NCBI RefSeq assembly: GCF_001277345.1 | Contig: NZ_LIUT01000001.1 | Coordinates: 638,448 to 702,447, forward strand | DNA: 64,000 nt | From: Paenibacillus solani | Lineage (GTDB): Bacteria > Bacillota > Bacilli > Paenibacillales > Paenibacillaceae | Reading direction: 5' to 3' | Part shown: one piece after another, positions 1 through 8,173 of the stretch | Layout: the number at the start of each line of letters is the position of its first letter | How positions within the stretch are numbered: the first letter of the stretch is position 1 | Notes under the pieces: model-generated | What the model was told of the DNA's origin: nothing | The model's input: only the letters and a program-made list of their open reading frames with translations | Databases searched by the model: none | Made by a program: the position numbers and the translations under genes

Positions 1-1375
1 GGTACGACATCACTCGCATTTTGGCCTGCTGTCCACTTTCTCCGTCCAGTTTAGGTACTTCGGCGACTGCATCGGAGTAGCGGTCACCAAGGTATTCCAG
101 CGGCTTGATCCATTCCTGGATCTCGGCTGATAGCAGCCCGGCCCGCATATCCGGAGCAACTGCCCATGGGAAGGTATCCGAATTCAGCATTTCTTCCCGA
201 TAGAACCACGGATATCCGCCGAATATTTCATCAGCGGCTTCACCAGAGATGGCCACGGTTGCACCTTTCTTGATCTCTCGGCAGAAGAGAAGCAAGGAGG
301 CATCAACATCCGCCATCCCCGGGAGATCCCGCTTCAGTGTAGAAGCATCAAGCGCTTCAACCAGTTCGGGAGTGTCAAATTCGATCCAATGATGGTTCGT
401 GCCCAGCTCCTCGTGCATGCGCTTGATCCAAGGCGCATCTGCACCAGGCTGGAAGGAATGGGACTTGAAGTATTTGTTATTGTCCACATAATCGACGGAG
501 TAGGTATGCACTTGTCCTTGGCCCGTCCGTCTGTAGTAATCCACGGCAAGCAAGGAGAGTGCGCTGGAATCCAGCCCGCCGGATAACAGAGAGCAGACTG
601 GCACATCAGATACCAGCTGACGTTCAACCGTGTCACGTAGAAGATCACCAAGGTAATGTGCGGTTTCATTGGCATCTTCCTCATGAGGCTTGCTCTCCAG
701 TTTCCAGTACGTATATTTGCGTAAACCCTCGCGATTAAAAATCATGGCCATGCCGGGACGAAGCTCAGCAATGTCTTTATAAACGCTATGCCCTGGGGTG
801 CGCGCAGGTCCAATAATGAATATTTCAGCCAGCCCCTCAGCTCCGACAACAGGTTCTACTTTAGGATGCTGAAGCAATGCCTTGGGTTCTGAGCCGAATA
901 CAAGCGTCCCGTCAACGTAGCTGTAGAAGAGGGGTTTTACTCCTACACGATCCCGAGCGAAAAAAACCTGCTCCCGCACACTGTCCCAGATTGCGAACGC
1001 GAATATTCCATTGAGGCGCTCCACACATTCCGGACCCCACTCGATATAAGTGACTAACAAGACTTCCGTGTCGCATTTGGTGTGGAAACGATGTCCGCGT
1101 CGCACCAATTCGTTCCTAAGCTCCGCAGCATTATATAATTCACCGTTATATACAATGGCATAGACATTCTCTTCCTGATGAATAATCATCGGCTGAGCCC
1201 CATTTTCGGGGTCGATCACACTAAGTCTCCGGTGGCCAAATGCGCACGGGTTAGAAATCCATGTGCCGGATCCGTCAGGTCCGCGATGAGCCAAACTTTC
1301 TGTCATTCTTACCAGCAGCTGTGAATCCTGCGTCAAATCGCCGCTCCATTGTATAAAACCGGTTATTCCGCACAT
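1..1375 (-). CDS. asnB: Asparagine synthase (glutamine-hydrolysing), 3' end cut by the window
   Basis: Makes asparagine from aspartate, using glutamine-derived ammonia and ATP, in the cytosol. The reading frame opens MCGITGF, so after Met removal Cys2 is the N-terminal nucleophile of a class II glutaminase domain. That domain carries the typical LAHRGPDG and YNGELYN motifs. The synthetase domain has the PP-loop SGGLDSS near residues 265-271. The frame is open from 1375 to the left edge, giving 458 codons of a family that usually has about 610, so the C-terminus lies outside. The gene is divergent from the small gene at 1539. The family assignment is seen directly; the exact paralogue (AsnB or AsnO/YisO type) cannot be told. 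Confidence 0.95.
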   Translation of the reverse strand, partial: MCGITGFIQWSGDLTQDSQLLVRMTESLAHRGPDGSGTWISNPCAFGHRRLSVIDPENGAQPMIIHQEENVYAIVYNGELYNAAELRNELVRRGHRFHTKCDTEVLLVTYIEWGPECVERLNGIFAFAIWDSVREQVFFARDRVGVKPLFYSYVDGTLVFGSEPKALLQHPKVEPVVGAEGLAEIFIIGPARTPGHSVYKDIAELRPGMAMIFNREGLRKYTYWKLESKPHEEDANETAHYLGDLLRDTVERQLVSDVPVCSLLSGGLDSSALSLLAVDYYRRTGQGQVHTYSVDYVDNNKYFKSHSFQPGADAPWIKRMHEELGTNHHWIEFDTPELVEALDASTLKRDLPGMADVDASLLLFCREIKKGATVAISGEAADEIFGGYPWFYREEMLNSDTFPWAVAPDMRAGLLSAEIQEWIKPLEYLGDRYSDAVAEVPKLDGESGQQAKMRVMSY

Positions 1376-1538
1376 GACGGCTCATCCTCTCTTGGTCTAA
1401 TTCATACGCTGCCCCATCTTTATAATCCTACGTCGCCAAAGTGATACAGATATATGCCGAATGAAAGCATAAAATGTCTGTCCTTTTACGAAAACTAAGA
1501 AAGCCGGACGAACATCAAAGAGAAGGAGAGAACCGTCC

Positions 1539-1847
1539 ATGGATAAGTCAATCTATTATGTGTCTGTGCAGAGCCGCTCGGTACTTACTGAGCAGGGAGC
1601 GAGCGCTTATGAATGGGAGATTGAAGCAACGCCCGCTGAGGCGGATCAGGTTCGGATAGAACTGGACATGATGCAGGAGAAGGACGAAGAAGTTACAGGG
1701 TACATGTTTCCTTGGCCGGATACCACCGAGCAATCCACCAATGTACTGTTTCAATCTTCCCTGGACAAGGTGTATCGAACCATTTATCAATTGGGTACGC
1801 CGGCTACGCGCCAGCAAATGGAAGAGCTGCGGTTACTGTCAGAATAG
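1539..1847 (+). CDS. Small conserved-looking protein of unknown function
   Basis: This 102-residue acidic, soluble protein has no signal peptide and no membrane segment. An AAGGAGAG ribosome site lies about 10 bases upstream of the ATG at 1539, and codon use matches the neighbours. The middle part (EKDEEVTGYMFPWPD) and the C-terminal helix (RQQMEELRLL) show no motif I recognise. It is followed after about 60 bases by another small unknown gene on the same strand, and the two probably form one transcript ending at the terminator near 2286. No function is proposed. Confidence 0.75.
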   Translation: MDKSIYYVSVQSRSVLTEQGASAYEWEIEATPAEADQVRIELDMMQEKDEEVTGYMFPWPDTTEQSTNVLFQSSLDKVYRTIYQLGTPATRQQMEELRLLSE

Positions 1848-1906
1848 ATATGAAAATAATAGGGACGGAGCAGTCTTGCACGTCTTGATGAAGGAGAATG
1901 GATGTA

Positions 1907-2272
1907 ATGTATACCATTAGAGATGCCAAAATTCGCCGGATCACGGAAGTGAACGGCGCACCGTGTGCAGAAGTAGAGGTGTATCCGGCAGTCGAAGGAG
2001 AAAATGCATTGCTCGCCTATCTGACGCCATCCTCTCCCCTGGGAGGCTATGATTTGGTGAAAATCGTTCGCAGTAATGCCAGCTTGGAAGTGGATTGGTA
2101 TGACAACAGTATGAATGATGCTTTTGTGGATGCCACGGACGAAGCGTTTGAGAATAGCGTTCATTCAAGCGCCGAGGAAAGTCGTGATGCGTTTAAGCAG
2201 CAGCTTCTTTCGACAGGCCAGTTATATGAGCAGCTAAACCAGCGGTTAAGCGAGGGCCCCCAATATTTTTAA
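1907..2272 (+). CDS. Small soluble protein of unknown function
   Basis: The protein is about 121 residues long, acidic and predicted to be cytosolic. Two ATG codons compete. The one at 1898 is only one base from the AAGGAG site at 1891-1896, whereas the ATG at 1907 (MYTIRDAKI) has about 10 bases of spacing and is preferred. The N-terminal half looks like a beta-rich fold (IRRITEVNGAPCAEVEVYP) and the C-terminal half is helical. No family is recognised. A terminator follows directly, so this is the last gene of the two-gene unit that starts at 1539. Confidence 0.75.
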   Translation: MYTIRDAKIRRITEVNGAPCAEVEVYPAVEGENALLAYLTPSSPLGGYDLVKIVRSNASLEVDWYDNSMNDAFVDATDEAFENSVHSSAEESRDAFKQQLLSTGQLYEQLNQRLSEGPQYF

Positions 2273-2285
2273 AAGTAAGGAGGAA

Positions 2286-2317
2286 GAGATCTGTCGTTGA
2301 ATCGGCAGGTCTTTTTT
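2286..2317 (+). terminator. Rho-independent terminator after the 1539-2272 gene pair
   Basis: A 9-bp stem (GATCTGTCG with CGGCAGGTC, including wobble pairs) has a 6-base loop and is followed by six T. Confidence 0.75.
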
Positions 2318-2378
2318 AAGTACAAGGAAACCGGTACGAAAAAGTGCATCATTCAGCAAAGGATTGATCACAACGAAA

Positions 2379-2415
2379 TAAAAAAACAAAGGACCTTGCG
2401 TTGAACGCAGGGCCC
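2379..2415 (-). terminator. Terminator of the DUF4870-type gene
   Basis: Read on the minus strand, an imperfect 10-bp stem (2406-2415 with 2391-2400) is followed by a U-rich tail that appears as an A run at 2380-2389 on the plus strand. Confidence 0.65.
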
Positions 2416-2433
2416 TTAACTATAATCAACAGC

Positions 2434-2730
2434 TCAATATGCATGCTCTCTTAATACTTGAATACCCATGATTACGTTGTATACAAAAGCACCGAAGTAG
2501 ATGATGCCGAACAGGACGAGGTATCCGATTATGGAACCGAAGGATCCTGAGGTGACGGCCATGTAAATCAGCGGTATCGCAGCTATAACCGGGAATATAT
2601 GTGAGAACAGGGCACGACGGGCGTGCTTAGCAACGTAAGCATCTGCAGACAAGATCCAGACGATGACAGGAAGGATGAACGGCGCAAAGAAGATGCTAAA
2701 ATAGGATAAAGACGATAACAGTTGTCTCAA
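2434..2730 (-). CDS. Small membrane protein, DUF4870-like
   Basis: The protein has about 98 residues, with three hydrophobic stretches near residues 10-28, 43-60 and 65-90 and a basic loop (KHARRAL) between the first two. That is the pattern of the DUF4870/Tic20-like family of small membrane proteins of unknown role. A GTG at 2739 could extend it by three residues, but the AGGAG ribosome site at 2741-2745 is only one base from that GTG. The TTG at 2730 has about 10 bases of spacing and is more likely the start. It is a single-gene unit with its own terminator. Confidence 0.75.
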   Translation of the reverse strand: MRQLLSSLSYFSIFFAPFILPVIVWILSADAYVAKHARRALFSHIFPVIAAIPLIYMAVTSGSFGSIIGYLVLFGIIYFGAFVYNVIMGIQVLREHAY

Positions 2731-2824
2731 TGGTATCACACTCCTAAAGTCGTTCTAATGATATACATATTACCCCGTAAGCCTGATCCTGATTCGGTTA
2801 AAAGATCCTTTCAAAAAAAGTGCT

Positions 2825-2852
2825 TTGAAAAATACAAAAGATGCGATATAAT
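2825..2852 (+). promoter_or_regulatory. Sigma-A promoter of tRNA-Arg copy 1
   Basis: TTGAAA at 2825-2830 and TATAAT at 2847-2852 are separated by 16 bases. The tRNA begins about 40 bases downstream. Confidence 0.75.
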
Positions 2853-2891
2853 ATACTTCGTTACTGTTTAAAAAGTTTGTTCTACATATAT

Positions 2892-2965
<74 letters not shown>

Positions 2966-2973
2966 TAAAAAAG

Positions 2974-2999
2974 ACACCGTCAAAATGACGGTGTTTTTT
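2974..2999 (+). terminator. Terminator of tRNA-Arg copy 1
   Basis: A perfect 9-bp stem ACACCGTCA/TGACGGTGT with a 3-base loop is followed by five further T, nine bases after the tRNA 3' end. Confidence 0.9.
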
Positions 3000-3000
3000 G

Positions 3001-3099
3001 CGTCCCATGAGGATGAGAACCCCTAGGGGGTTCGTCGGAGCATAAGCTTCGTTAGGATTACATCGCAGTCGGCCTGGAAGGCCGTATCCCGACTGGGAC
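3001..3099 (+). repeat. Cloverleaf-like repeat, unit R1
   Basis: This unit of about 99 bases runs from CGTCCC to GGGAC, ends that match the acceptor stem of the adjacent tRNA-Arg. It contains three hairpins in order: GAACCCC-TA-GGGGGTTC, CGGAGC-ATAA-GCTTCG and CGGCC-TGGAA-GGCCG. Related units lie at 3105-3213 and, inverted, at 10454-10540 and 10550-10640. Confidence 0.85.
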
Positions 3100-3104
3100 A
3101 AGAA

Positions 3105-3213
3105 CGTCCCGTGAAGATGAGAACCCCTAATGGGGTTCGCCTACGCACACGCTTCGGGAGGATTACTCCGCAGTCGGCCTGGAAGGCCGTACCCCGTGAG
3201 GATGAGAACCCTG
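3105..3213 (+). repeat. Cloverleaf-like repeat, unit R2 with a truncated third unit
   Basis: This is a second copy in the same orientation, starting CGTCCCGTGAAGATGAG, with hairpin 1 as GAACCCC-TAAT-GGGGTTC and hairpin 3 unchanged. Its last 10 or so bases are missing. They are replaced at about 3194 by the first 20 bases of a further unit (GTGAGGATGAGAACCCT), after which the similarity stops. Confidence 0.8.
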
Positions 3214-3301
3214 TCTTGAAGAAATTCCTGACATCGCAGGCCATTCATCTTATAATAGAAGAGAAAATATTTTTGAGGACCATTTTGAGGAGGCAACAAG
3301 C

Positions 3302-3742
3302 ATGCAGCTTACTAAAATATCACAGAATACCGCCATCTTATTAGAGCATGCCAGAAAATCAGGGCTTGTTTCTCTCGAGTTGCTGGAGGCTGTCCGCTCG
3401 GGTGATATAGAGAGATTTCAGATCGCAAATCATGATCATTTTAACTATGATGAATTGTTCATTTATGCAGGAGAGCATGGGGAAGACTTAGAGAAGGCTG
3501 TGAGCGAAGGATATCAAATAACGTTTAATACACGGAATGGGTTGAAAATATGGCTGGAAGAAGCTTTCCGCATCAGTTCCGAGTCAGACTTCCATGTAGG
3601 TGAAGGCATTATTGAAGGACTGAAGCTCCAAGAGGAACAGGTGGCTCGTTTGAAGGAAGCACTGGCTGTCAACTGGACCCTAGAGGAGGAGCCTACAGCA
3701 GATGGAGTCCTTGTCAGATTGACTGTCAGAGGTCTTAAATAA
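3302..3742 (+). CDS. Conserved-looking cytosolic protein of unknown function
   Basis: This 146-residue protein has no signal peptide or membrane helix. A GAGGAGG ribosome site at 3287-3293 supports the ATG at 3302. The N-terminal half is helical (SLELLEAVRSGDIERF) and the C-terminal third ends in a strand-like segment (GVLVRLTVRGL). I do not recognise the family. It sits between the tRNA-associated repeats and the convergent argS, has its own terminator, and appears to be a single-gene unit. Confidence 0.8.
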   Translation: MQLTKISQNTAILLEHARKSGLVSLELLEAVRSGDIERFQIANHDHFNYDELFIYAGEHGEDLEKAVSEGYQITFNTRNGLKIWLEEAFRISSESDFHVGEGIIEGLKLQEEQVARLKEALAVNWTLEEEPTADGVLVRLTVRGLK

Positions 3743-3752
3743 TACAGAATCA

Positions 3753-3797
3753 GCCACCGCTACTATTCTATAGAATGAGTAGGGTGGCCTTTTTTTA
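3753..3797 (+). terminator. Terminator of the 3302-3742 gene
   Basis: A long stem (GCCACC.GCTACTATTC with GAATGAGTAG.GGTGGC) closed by a TATA loop is followed by seven T. Confidence 0.85.
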
Positions 3798-3834
3798 ATT
3801 ATATAGCGTGATTCGATTTTCTGCAGAGTATGAG

Positions 3835-5697
3835 TTACATCCGGCTAGGGGTGGGCAGTCCCAGCACTTCTAATGCTTCTCCCAAGGTATCCTTAAATAA
3901 GGAAGTGAGCCATACACGGAATGGGAGCACATCCTCCCCAGCCTTCAGAATCGGGCACGCCGAGTAGAAATTGTTGAACAGGGAGCAAAGCTCATAGGTA
4001 AAGTTGCAAATCGCGCTCGGGGATAGCTCCTCTCCTGCGGCGTACAGGGTATCCTGCCATGTGCTGATATGCCGTATCAGCGCATGTTCCGCTTTATCCA
4101 TGGCAGGGAACTGGGCAGGCAGCGACGGCAAGATATCGGCTTCTTGAGCTTTGTTGAGCACGCTGAGTGCACGTGCGTAGGAGTAGAGCAAGTATACCCC
4201 GGTATTACCTGATATTTCAGTAGCCTGCTTCATGTCGAACACCACCTCGGTATGCAAGGCAAAACGCAGCAAATAGTAACGGATCGAGGCAGCTGCGATC
4301 ATATGGCTCGATAATCCGCTTTTATCGGAACGTGTGTCTTCGATAACCTTGGCAACTTGTTCGATGAGCTCCGTAATTTTGATCCCGATACCCTGCCGGC
4401 CGGACATCGCGTAGGATGCTTTCCCTTCGGAAGTATCGATCCCCAGATCCGCCGCAGCGGATGGACTAAGTGAGACCACTCCATAGCTCACATGACGAAG
4501 TTTGGCGGCTTCTTCATGGAAACCCAAGCTTTCCAGTGCCTGCTTTACCATAGCTTGCGGGTACTGCTGCCGATGATCAATGACATTGATGACCATGTCT
4601 GCTTTACCGAAGCTGAGCTGCTCTCCGTAAGTGCTCGTCGTCCAAACCTCGTCTGTAAATTTTTTGTATACGAAATCGTTGCTAAGGAGGCCATATTTCC
4701 ACAGGTGATAGGCTATGTCTTTGGCCGTGTAAGTCAGGATGCCGTTGGAGCGAATGAGTACTTTATCCATGCTGTGATCTGATTCCGGATCGTCCCCGGC
4801 TTCTGTTCCTGATTGCTTGAGCACCCAGCAGCCTGCAAGCTTGCCCTCGGTTTCCTGATGGAAGAGCGGGGTGTTCTTCAACAGCTCGAAAGCGGATGCC
4901 CAGAATCCCTCTCTGACAATGTTGCTCTCCCAGACAAGCAGATCATAGTCAATGCCGAACTGCTTCATTTCTTCCAGATGTTCTTTGACGATTCTCTCGG
5001 CCACGAGCAGCCCGATCCACGACAGGTTCTGGTTGCCTTCCTCCAAAGCATGCAAAACCTCGGTCCGATGCTGAACCAGTCCAGGCTCTCTATCGTAAGC
5101 CTTATTTGTGCTTGAATATACATCCCAGCAGTAATCGCCAAACCGGGCGTGTTCTTTTGACAGCGGCGTGTGAAGCATCCCGACTACCGTATCTGCCAAT
5201 TGATTACCTAGGTCATCGATATAATTATGAACTTCAACTTCGTAGCCAAGCTTTCTCATCAGTCTTACGAGCGTATCTCCGATACAAGAATTTCTTAGAT
5301 GCCCGATATGGGCGGACTTATTCGGGTTGATGGAAGTATGCTCAATGACGATTTTTTGGTTAGCTGCCGCAGGTAATTCAAAGCGACGTTCCGCCCAATA
5401 TTCCCAATTGATACGCAGATTCATAAATCCGGGTGCCACGATTTCAGTGGCGTAGACAAGCTGTTTGTAGGATGTATCCTGCTCAAGCTCGGCTTGTATT
5501 AACCCGGCAATCTGCAACGGAGTCTTACGTAGCACCTTTGCAAGCTGCATCGCGATGTTGGTGGCATAATCCCCATGCTCCATATTAGCAGGCTGTTCAA
5601 TCCGGACTGGAGTGGAATCGGGCAGTTTGGCACCCAAAGCTTCACATACCTGATTTACAGCTTGTTGAAGGCTTGAAGTAATGAATTGACTTAACAT
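3835..5697 (-). CDS. argS: Arginyl-tRNA synthetase
   Basis: Charges tRNA-Arg with arginine in the cytosol. The protein is about 620 residues, longer than the 556 of B. subtilis ArgS. It shows the N-terminal additional domain (residues 1-110, with EHGDYATNIAM), the HIGH signature SAHIGHLRN at 130-133, a KMSKS-equivalent segment YAMSGRQGIGIK and a DALR-type anticodon-binding C-terminus (FYSACPIL). The ATG at 5697 is preceded by AGAGGGGGA. The open frame continues upstream into the T-box terminator and that extension is not coding. A T-box leader precedes it, so expression should rise when uncharged tRNA-Arg accumulates. Two tRNA-Arg(UCU) genes flank the segment on either side. Confidence 0.95.
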   Translation of the reverse strand: MLSQFITSSLQQAVNQVCEALGAKLPDSTPVRIEQPANMEHGDYATNIAMQLAKVLRKTPLQIAGLIQAELEQDTSYKQLVYATEIVAPGFMNLRINWEYWAERRFELPAAANQKIVIEHTSINPNKSAHIGHLRNSCIGDTLVRLMRKLGYEVEVHNYIDDLGNQLADTVVGMLHTPLSKEHARFGDYCWDVYSSTNKAYDREPGLVQHRTEVLHALEEGNQNLSWIGLLVAERIVKEHLEEMKQFGIDYDLLVWESNIVREGFWASAFELLKNTPLFHQETEGKLAGCWVLKQSGTEAGDDPESDHSMDKVLIRSNGILTYTAKDIAYHLWKYGLLSNDFVYKKFTDEVWTTSTYGEQLSFGKADMVINVIDHRQQYPQAMVKQALESLGFHEEAAKLRHVSYGVVSLSPSAAADLGIDTSEGKASYAMSGRQGIGIKITELIEQVAKVIEDTRSDKSGLSSHMIAAASIRYYLLRFALHTEVVFDMKQATEISGNTGVYLLYSYARALSVLNKAQEADILPSLPAQFPAMDKAEHALIRHISTWQDTLYAAGEELSPSAICNFTYELCSLFNNFYSACPILKAGEDVLPFRVWLTSLFKDTLGEALEVLGLPTPSRM

Positions 5698-5747
5698 GTT
5701 AAATCCCCCTCTGAAAAATAAGCAAAAGTATGTTCTGATAAACAAAA

Positions 5748-5978
5748 AAAGCCCTCATCTCATAAAGAGACGAGGACTTGTGCTCGCGGTACCACTCTTG
5801 TTGTTAAACCGAACGGGTTTAACCACTTTTATACGATAACGGTGTAAACCGGGGCTTCCTACAATTTTTCATTTCGGAAGGCCATCTCCTGGGTCCGTTT
5901 CACCGCAGACTCTGTACCGGTTTCCACCATCCCGGCTCGCTTGGACTAAAGTCAAGTGCAGTTACTCTCCCAATCAAC
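5748..5978 (-). promoter_or_regulatory. T-box riboswitch leader of argS
   Basis: On the minus strand the leader has the AGTA-type motif GGGAGAGTAAC at the start of stem I, the conserved T-box AGAGTGGTACCGCGAGC (about 5782-5798), and a terminator GTCCTCGTCTC/GAGATGAGGGC with seven U at about 5748-5776. The competing antiterminator binds the free CCA end of uncharged tRNA. A CGG triplet (plus-strand 5895-5897) in the 3' part of stem I, in the context GTGAAACGGACC, is the likely arginine specifier. A weak promoter (TTGCTT with AATAAT, 17-base gap) may lie just upstream near 6005-6032. Confidence 0.9.
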
Positions 5979-6042
5979 GAAAATGACATGTTCAAGTTTT
6001 TCCATATTATTAACTATTCTTTTCAGAAAAGCAACCCCAAAA

Positions 6043-6810
6043 TTATGAAACCTTCTCCGCAAAGACTCGCAGACGCCGGTAATCCCCGTAGAAAGCATCC
6101 TCATGCCAGAGCGTCGCTTGAGCAGCTTGACTAATGCGAGTGATTGCTTCGTCCTTCTCTTCAGCCGAGAATTCGGCAAAGAAGTGATCGCCAAACTGCA
6201 GCAGCCAGTGCTTAATGCCGTCCTTGCCCCCAGGCAGTTTCGTCGGACGGTCGAAGTAATGGGCGATATGCACGCGGAACCCTTGGAATTCAAGTAAGGA
6301 TGTAAACTGGCCCAAGCTGGGAAAATACCATGGATTCCGGATGTCCGCATCGATTCCATAATGATTGGCGAATACCGATTTCAAAGCTTGATAAATCCCA
6401 TCTATGTTTCCCATTCCACCAAATTCCGCCACGAATCGACCACCGGGCTTGAGGGAGTCATAGACGGAGCGTACCACGCTGGCAGCGTCCTTCATCCAAT
6501 GTAGAGCGGCATTCGAGAAGACGGCATCATACGGCGTTTCGGTGCTGAAGTTCTCGCCATCGCCGACCACAAATGTAAGCCCGGGGTATTTGCTTTTAGC
6601 ACGCTCAATCATCTCGGCCGAATAATCCATGCCGGTTACATGTGCGCCCGAAGCGGATATATCATAAGCCAAATCTCCTGTTCCGCAGCCGAGATCGAGA
6701 ATCCGTTCTCCGGGCTGAGGTGCAAGAAGCTCTGCAACCCCTTTTCCATAAGCCGAGACAAACGATAGCTGCCGATCATAATCGTAAGGCTTCCATACTT
6801 GCTCTGACAT
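6043..6810 (-). CDS. Class I SAM-dependent methyltransferase
   Basis: The protein of about 255 residues has a Rossmann-type SAM-binding core: motif I DLGCGTGDL at residues 39-47, an acidic residue at the end of strand 2 (GMDYSAEMIERA) and DAVFSNAALHW as motif IV. The overall layout resembles trans-aconitate 2-methyltransferase (Tam-like), but the substrate cannot be read from the sequence. The ATG at 6810 has an AAGGGGTG ribosome site; a TTG at 6819 is too close to it. It lies upstream of argS on the same strand, but the argS T-box has its own start, so they are probably separate units. Confidence 0.85.
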   Translation of the reverse strand: MSEQVWKPYDYDRQLSFVSAYGKGVAELLAPQPGERILDLGCGTGDLAYDISASGAHVTGMDYSAEMIERAKSKYPGLTFVVGDGENFSTETPYDAVFSNAALHWMKDAASVVRSVYDSLKPGGRFVAEFGGMGNIDGIYQALKSVFANHYGIDADIRNPWYFPSLGQFTSLLEFQGFRVHIAHYFDRPTKLPGGKDGIKHWLLQFGDHFFAEFSAEEKDEAITRISQAAQATLWHEDAFYGDYRRLRVFAEKVS

Positions 6811-6918
6811 AAACAACACCCCTTCACCTATGAATTATTCTCATTGTGGCATGTTTGACTTATAATTAGAAATATATAATTGTAATTAATTTGATAGGTT
6901 ATATCAATAAACGATCGA

Positions 6919-6942
6919 ACAAAAAGCCGCTGAGCAGCGGTT
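6919..6942 (-). terminator. Terminator of the EamA-type gene
   Basis: On the minus strand a short stem CCGCTG/CAGCGG is followed by CTTTTTG. Confidence 0.75.
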
Positions 6943-6954
6943 TTATGTAGAACA

Positions 6955-7383
6955 TTATTTAACGGCAACGAGAAGTGCGCCAACAGCGATAAGTGCCACT
7001 CCGGCCGCATTAATCCAGGATATTTTCTCCCCAAGAAACACGAAGGCCAGAATGACCGCGATGACAACGCTCAATTTATCGATAGGCCCTACCTGCGATA
7101 CCTTGCCGTATTTGAGGGCGAGAAAATAAAACAGCCAGGATAATGCTCCCGCAATGCCGCTGAGCACAATAAAGCTTAATGCTTTCTTCTGAACCAGTAT
7201 GTCGCCGAGTTCGGAGAATTTCCCCTGAACCCCTACGACCCCCAGCAAAAACAATGCCATAATGACAGAGCGAATGGCTGTTGCTGAATTGGCATCGATA
7301 TTTTGCAAGCCTATTTTTCCAAAAATAGCGACAAGCGCTGCCGTAACCGCCGACAGCAATGCGTATACAAGCCATAATGGCAT
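6955..7383 (-). CDS. Single-domain EamA (DMT superfamily) membrane transporter
   Basis: This 142-residue integral membrane protein has about five hydrophobic helices, ending in the typical EamA tail (LGEKISWINAAGVALIAVGALLV). It is one EamA repeat, half the length of the usual ten-helix exporters, so it should act as a homo- or heterodimer. Substrates of this superfamily include amino acids, drugs and nucleotide sugars, and none can be assigned. The motif GALSWLFYFLALKYG at the dimer-like helix is typical. It is a monocistronic gene with its own terminator, followed on the same strand by the methyltransferase. Confidence 0.85.
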   Translation of the reverse strand: MPLWLVYALLSAVTAALVAIFGKIGLQNIDANSATAIRSVIMALFLLGVVGVQGKFSELGDILVQKKALSFIVLSGIAGALSWLFYFLALKYGKVSQVGPIDKLSVVIAVILAFVFLGEKISWINAAGVALIAVGALLVAVK

Positions 7384-7516
7384 GTCGTTTTTCTCCTTCT
7401 TGATAAAGATAAGTTCTCTGTTTAATGTACCGGATTACTTTATAATAGTATAGAGCAATTTTAACAATATCATGAATTTCGATATGATCTGCCGATTAGG
7501 AAGGAATGGATGAAAA

Positions 7517-7960
7517 ATGACGTTGCGTATAGCGCCTTACACAGAAGAGTATCATGATCGGCTGGTGAAAATATGGCTTCATGCCGTATCCCAAACGCAT
7601 GATTTCCTAACGGAGGAAGATATCCGGTTTTTTTATGAGATGATGCAAAATGGAGCATTGAGAGCCGTGGAGATCTGGGTGTGCTTAAATCCGGAACAGG
7701 AACCTATTGGATTTATAGGGCTGGATGGCCCCAAAATCGAAATGCTGTTTGTGGATCCCCTCCATCACGGCCAAGGCACGGGAACGAAACTGATCCGGCA
7801 TGCCGAACAGCTGAAGGGGCGGAGGCTGCAAGTTGATGTGAATGAACAGAACCCCAAGGCCCATGCTTTTTATAAAAAATACGGCTTCGTGCAAATCGGC
7901 CGCTCCGAGCTGGATGGCTCAGGGAAGCCGTTTCCGCTTATTCACATGCTGCTGCAGTAA
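7517..7960 (+). CDS. GNAT-family N-acetyltransferase
   Basis: This 147-residue protein transfers an acetyl group from acetyl-CoA to an unknown amine. The acetyl-CoA binding motif A is clear (IEMLFVDPLHHGQGTGTKLIRHA, residues about 75-97, with the Q/R-x-x-G-x-G/A loop as HGQGTG). Motif B follows as NPKAHAFYKKYGF. The N-terminus (HDRLVKIWLHAVSQTHDFL) resembles YjaB/YiaC-type enzymes. An AGGAAGGA ribosome site precedes the ATG. It is divergent from the EamA gene and probably monocistronic. Confidence 0.9.
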   Translation: MTLRIAPYTEEYHDRLVKIWLHAVSQTHDFLTEEDIRFFYEMMQNGALRAVEIWVCLNPEQEPIGFIGLDGPKIEMLFVDPLHHGQGTGTKLIRHAEQLKGRRLQVDVNEQNPKAHAFYKKYGFVQIGRSELDGSGKPFPLIHMLLQ

Positions 7961-8018
7961 GGTCATGGAGCAGCGCAGGCTGAGCCCATCGATAGTCACA
8001 AGTATAACATTCTCAGCA

Positions 8019-8052
8019 AAAAACTCCGCGAGATTACTCGTAGAGTTTTTTC
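8019..8052 (+). terminator. Terminator after the GNAT gene
   Basis: AACTC.GCGAG pairs with CTCGT.GAGTT around an ATTA loop, with one internal mismatch, and six T follow. Confidence 0.75.
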
Positions 8053-8173
8053 GTGGGAAGCGGCGCGCCAAACCGGCGCCAGCCGCGGTAGCGGCAGACG
8101 CCCACTTCTTCGTTGAACGAACTTCGATAGTCGTAATATCTTATCCAATTCGATAAAAAAGGGAGGAGCTAAG

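Noticed and set aside
5698-5745. N-terminal extension of argS by 16 codons
   Set aside because: It starts at the end of the T-box terminator, and the ATG at 5697 has a proper ribosome site and the conserved start.
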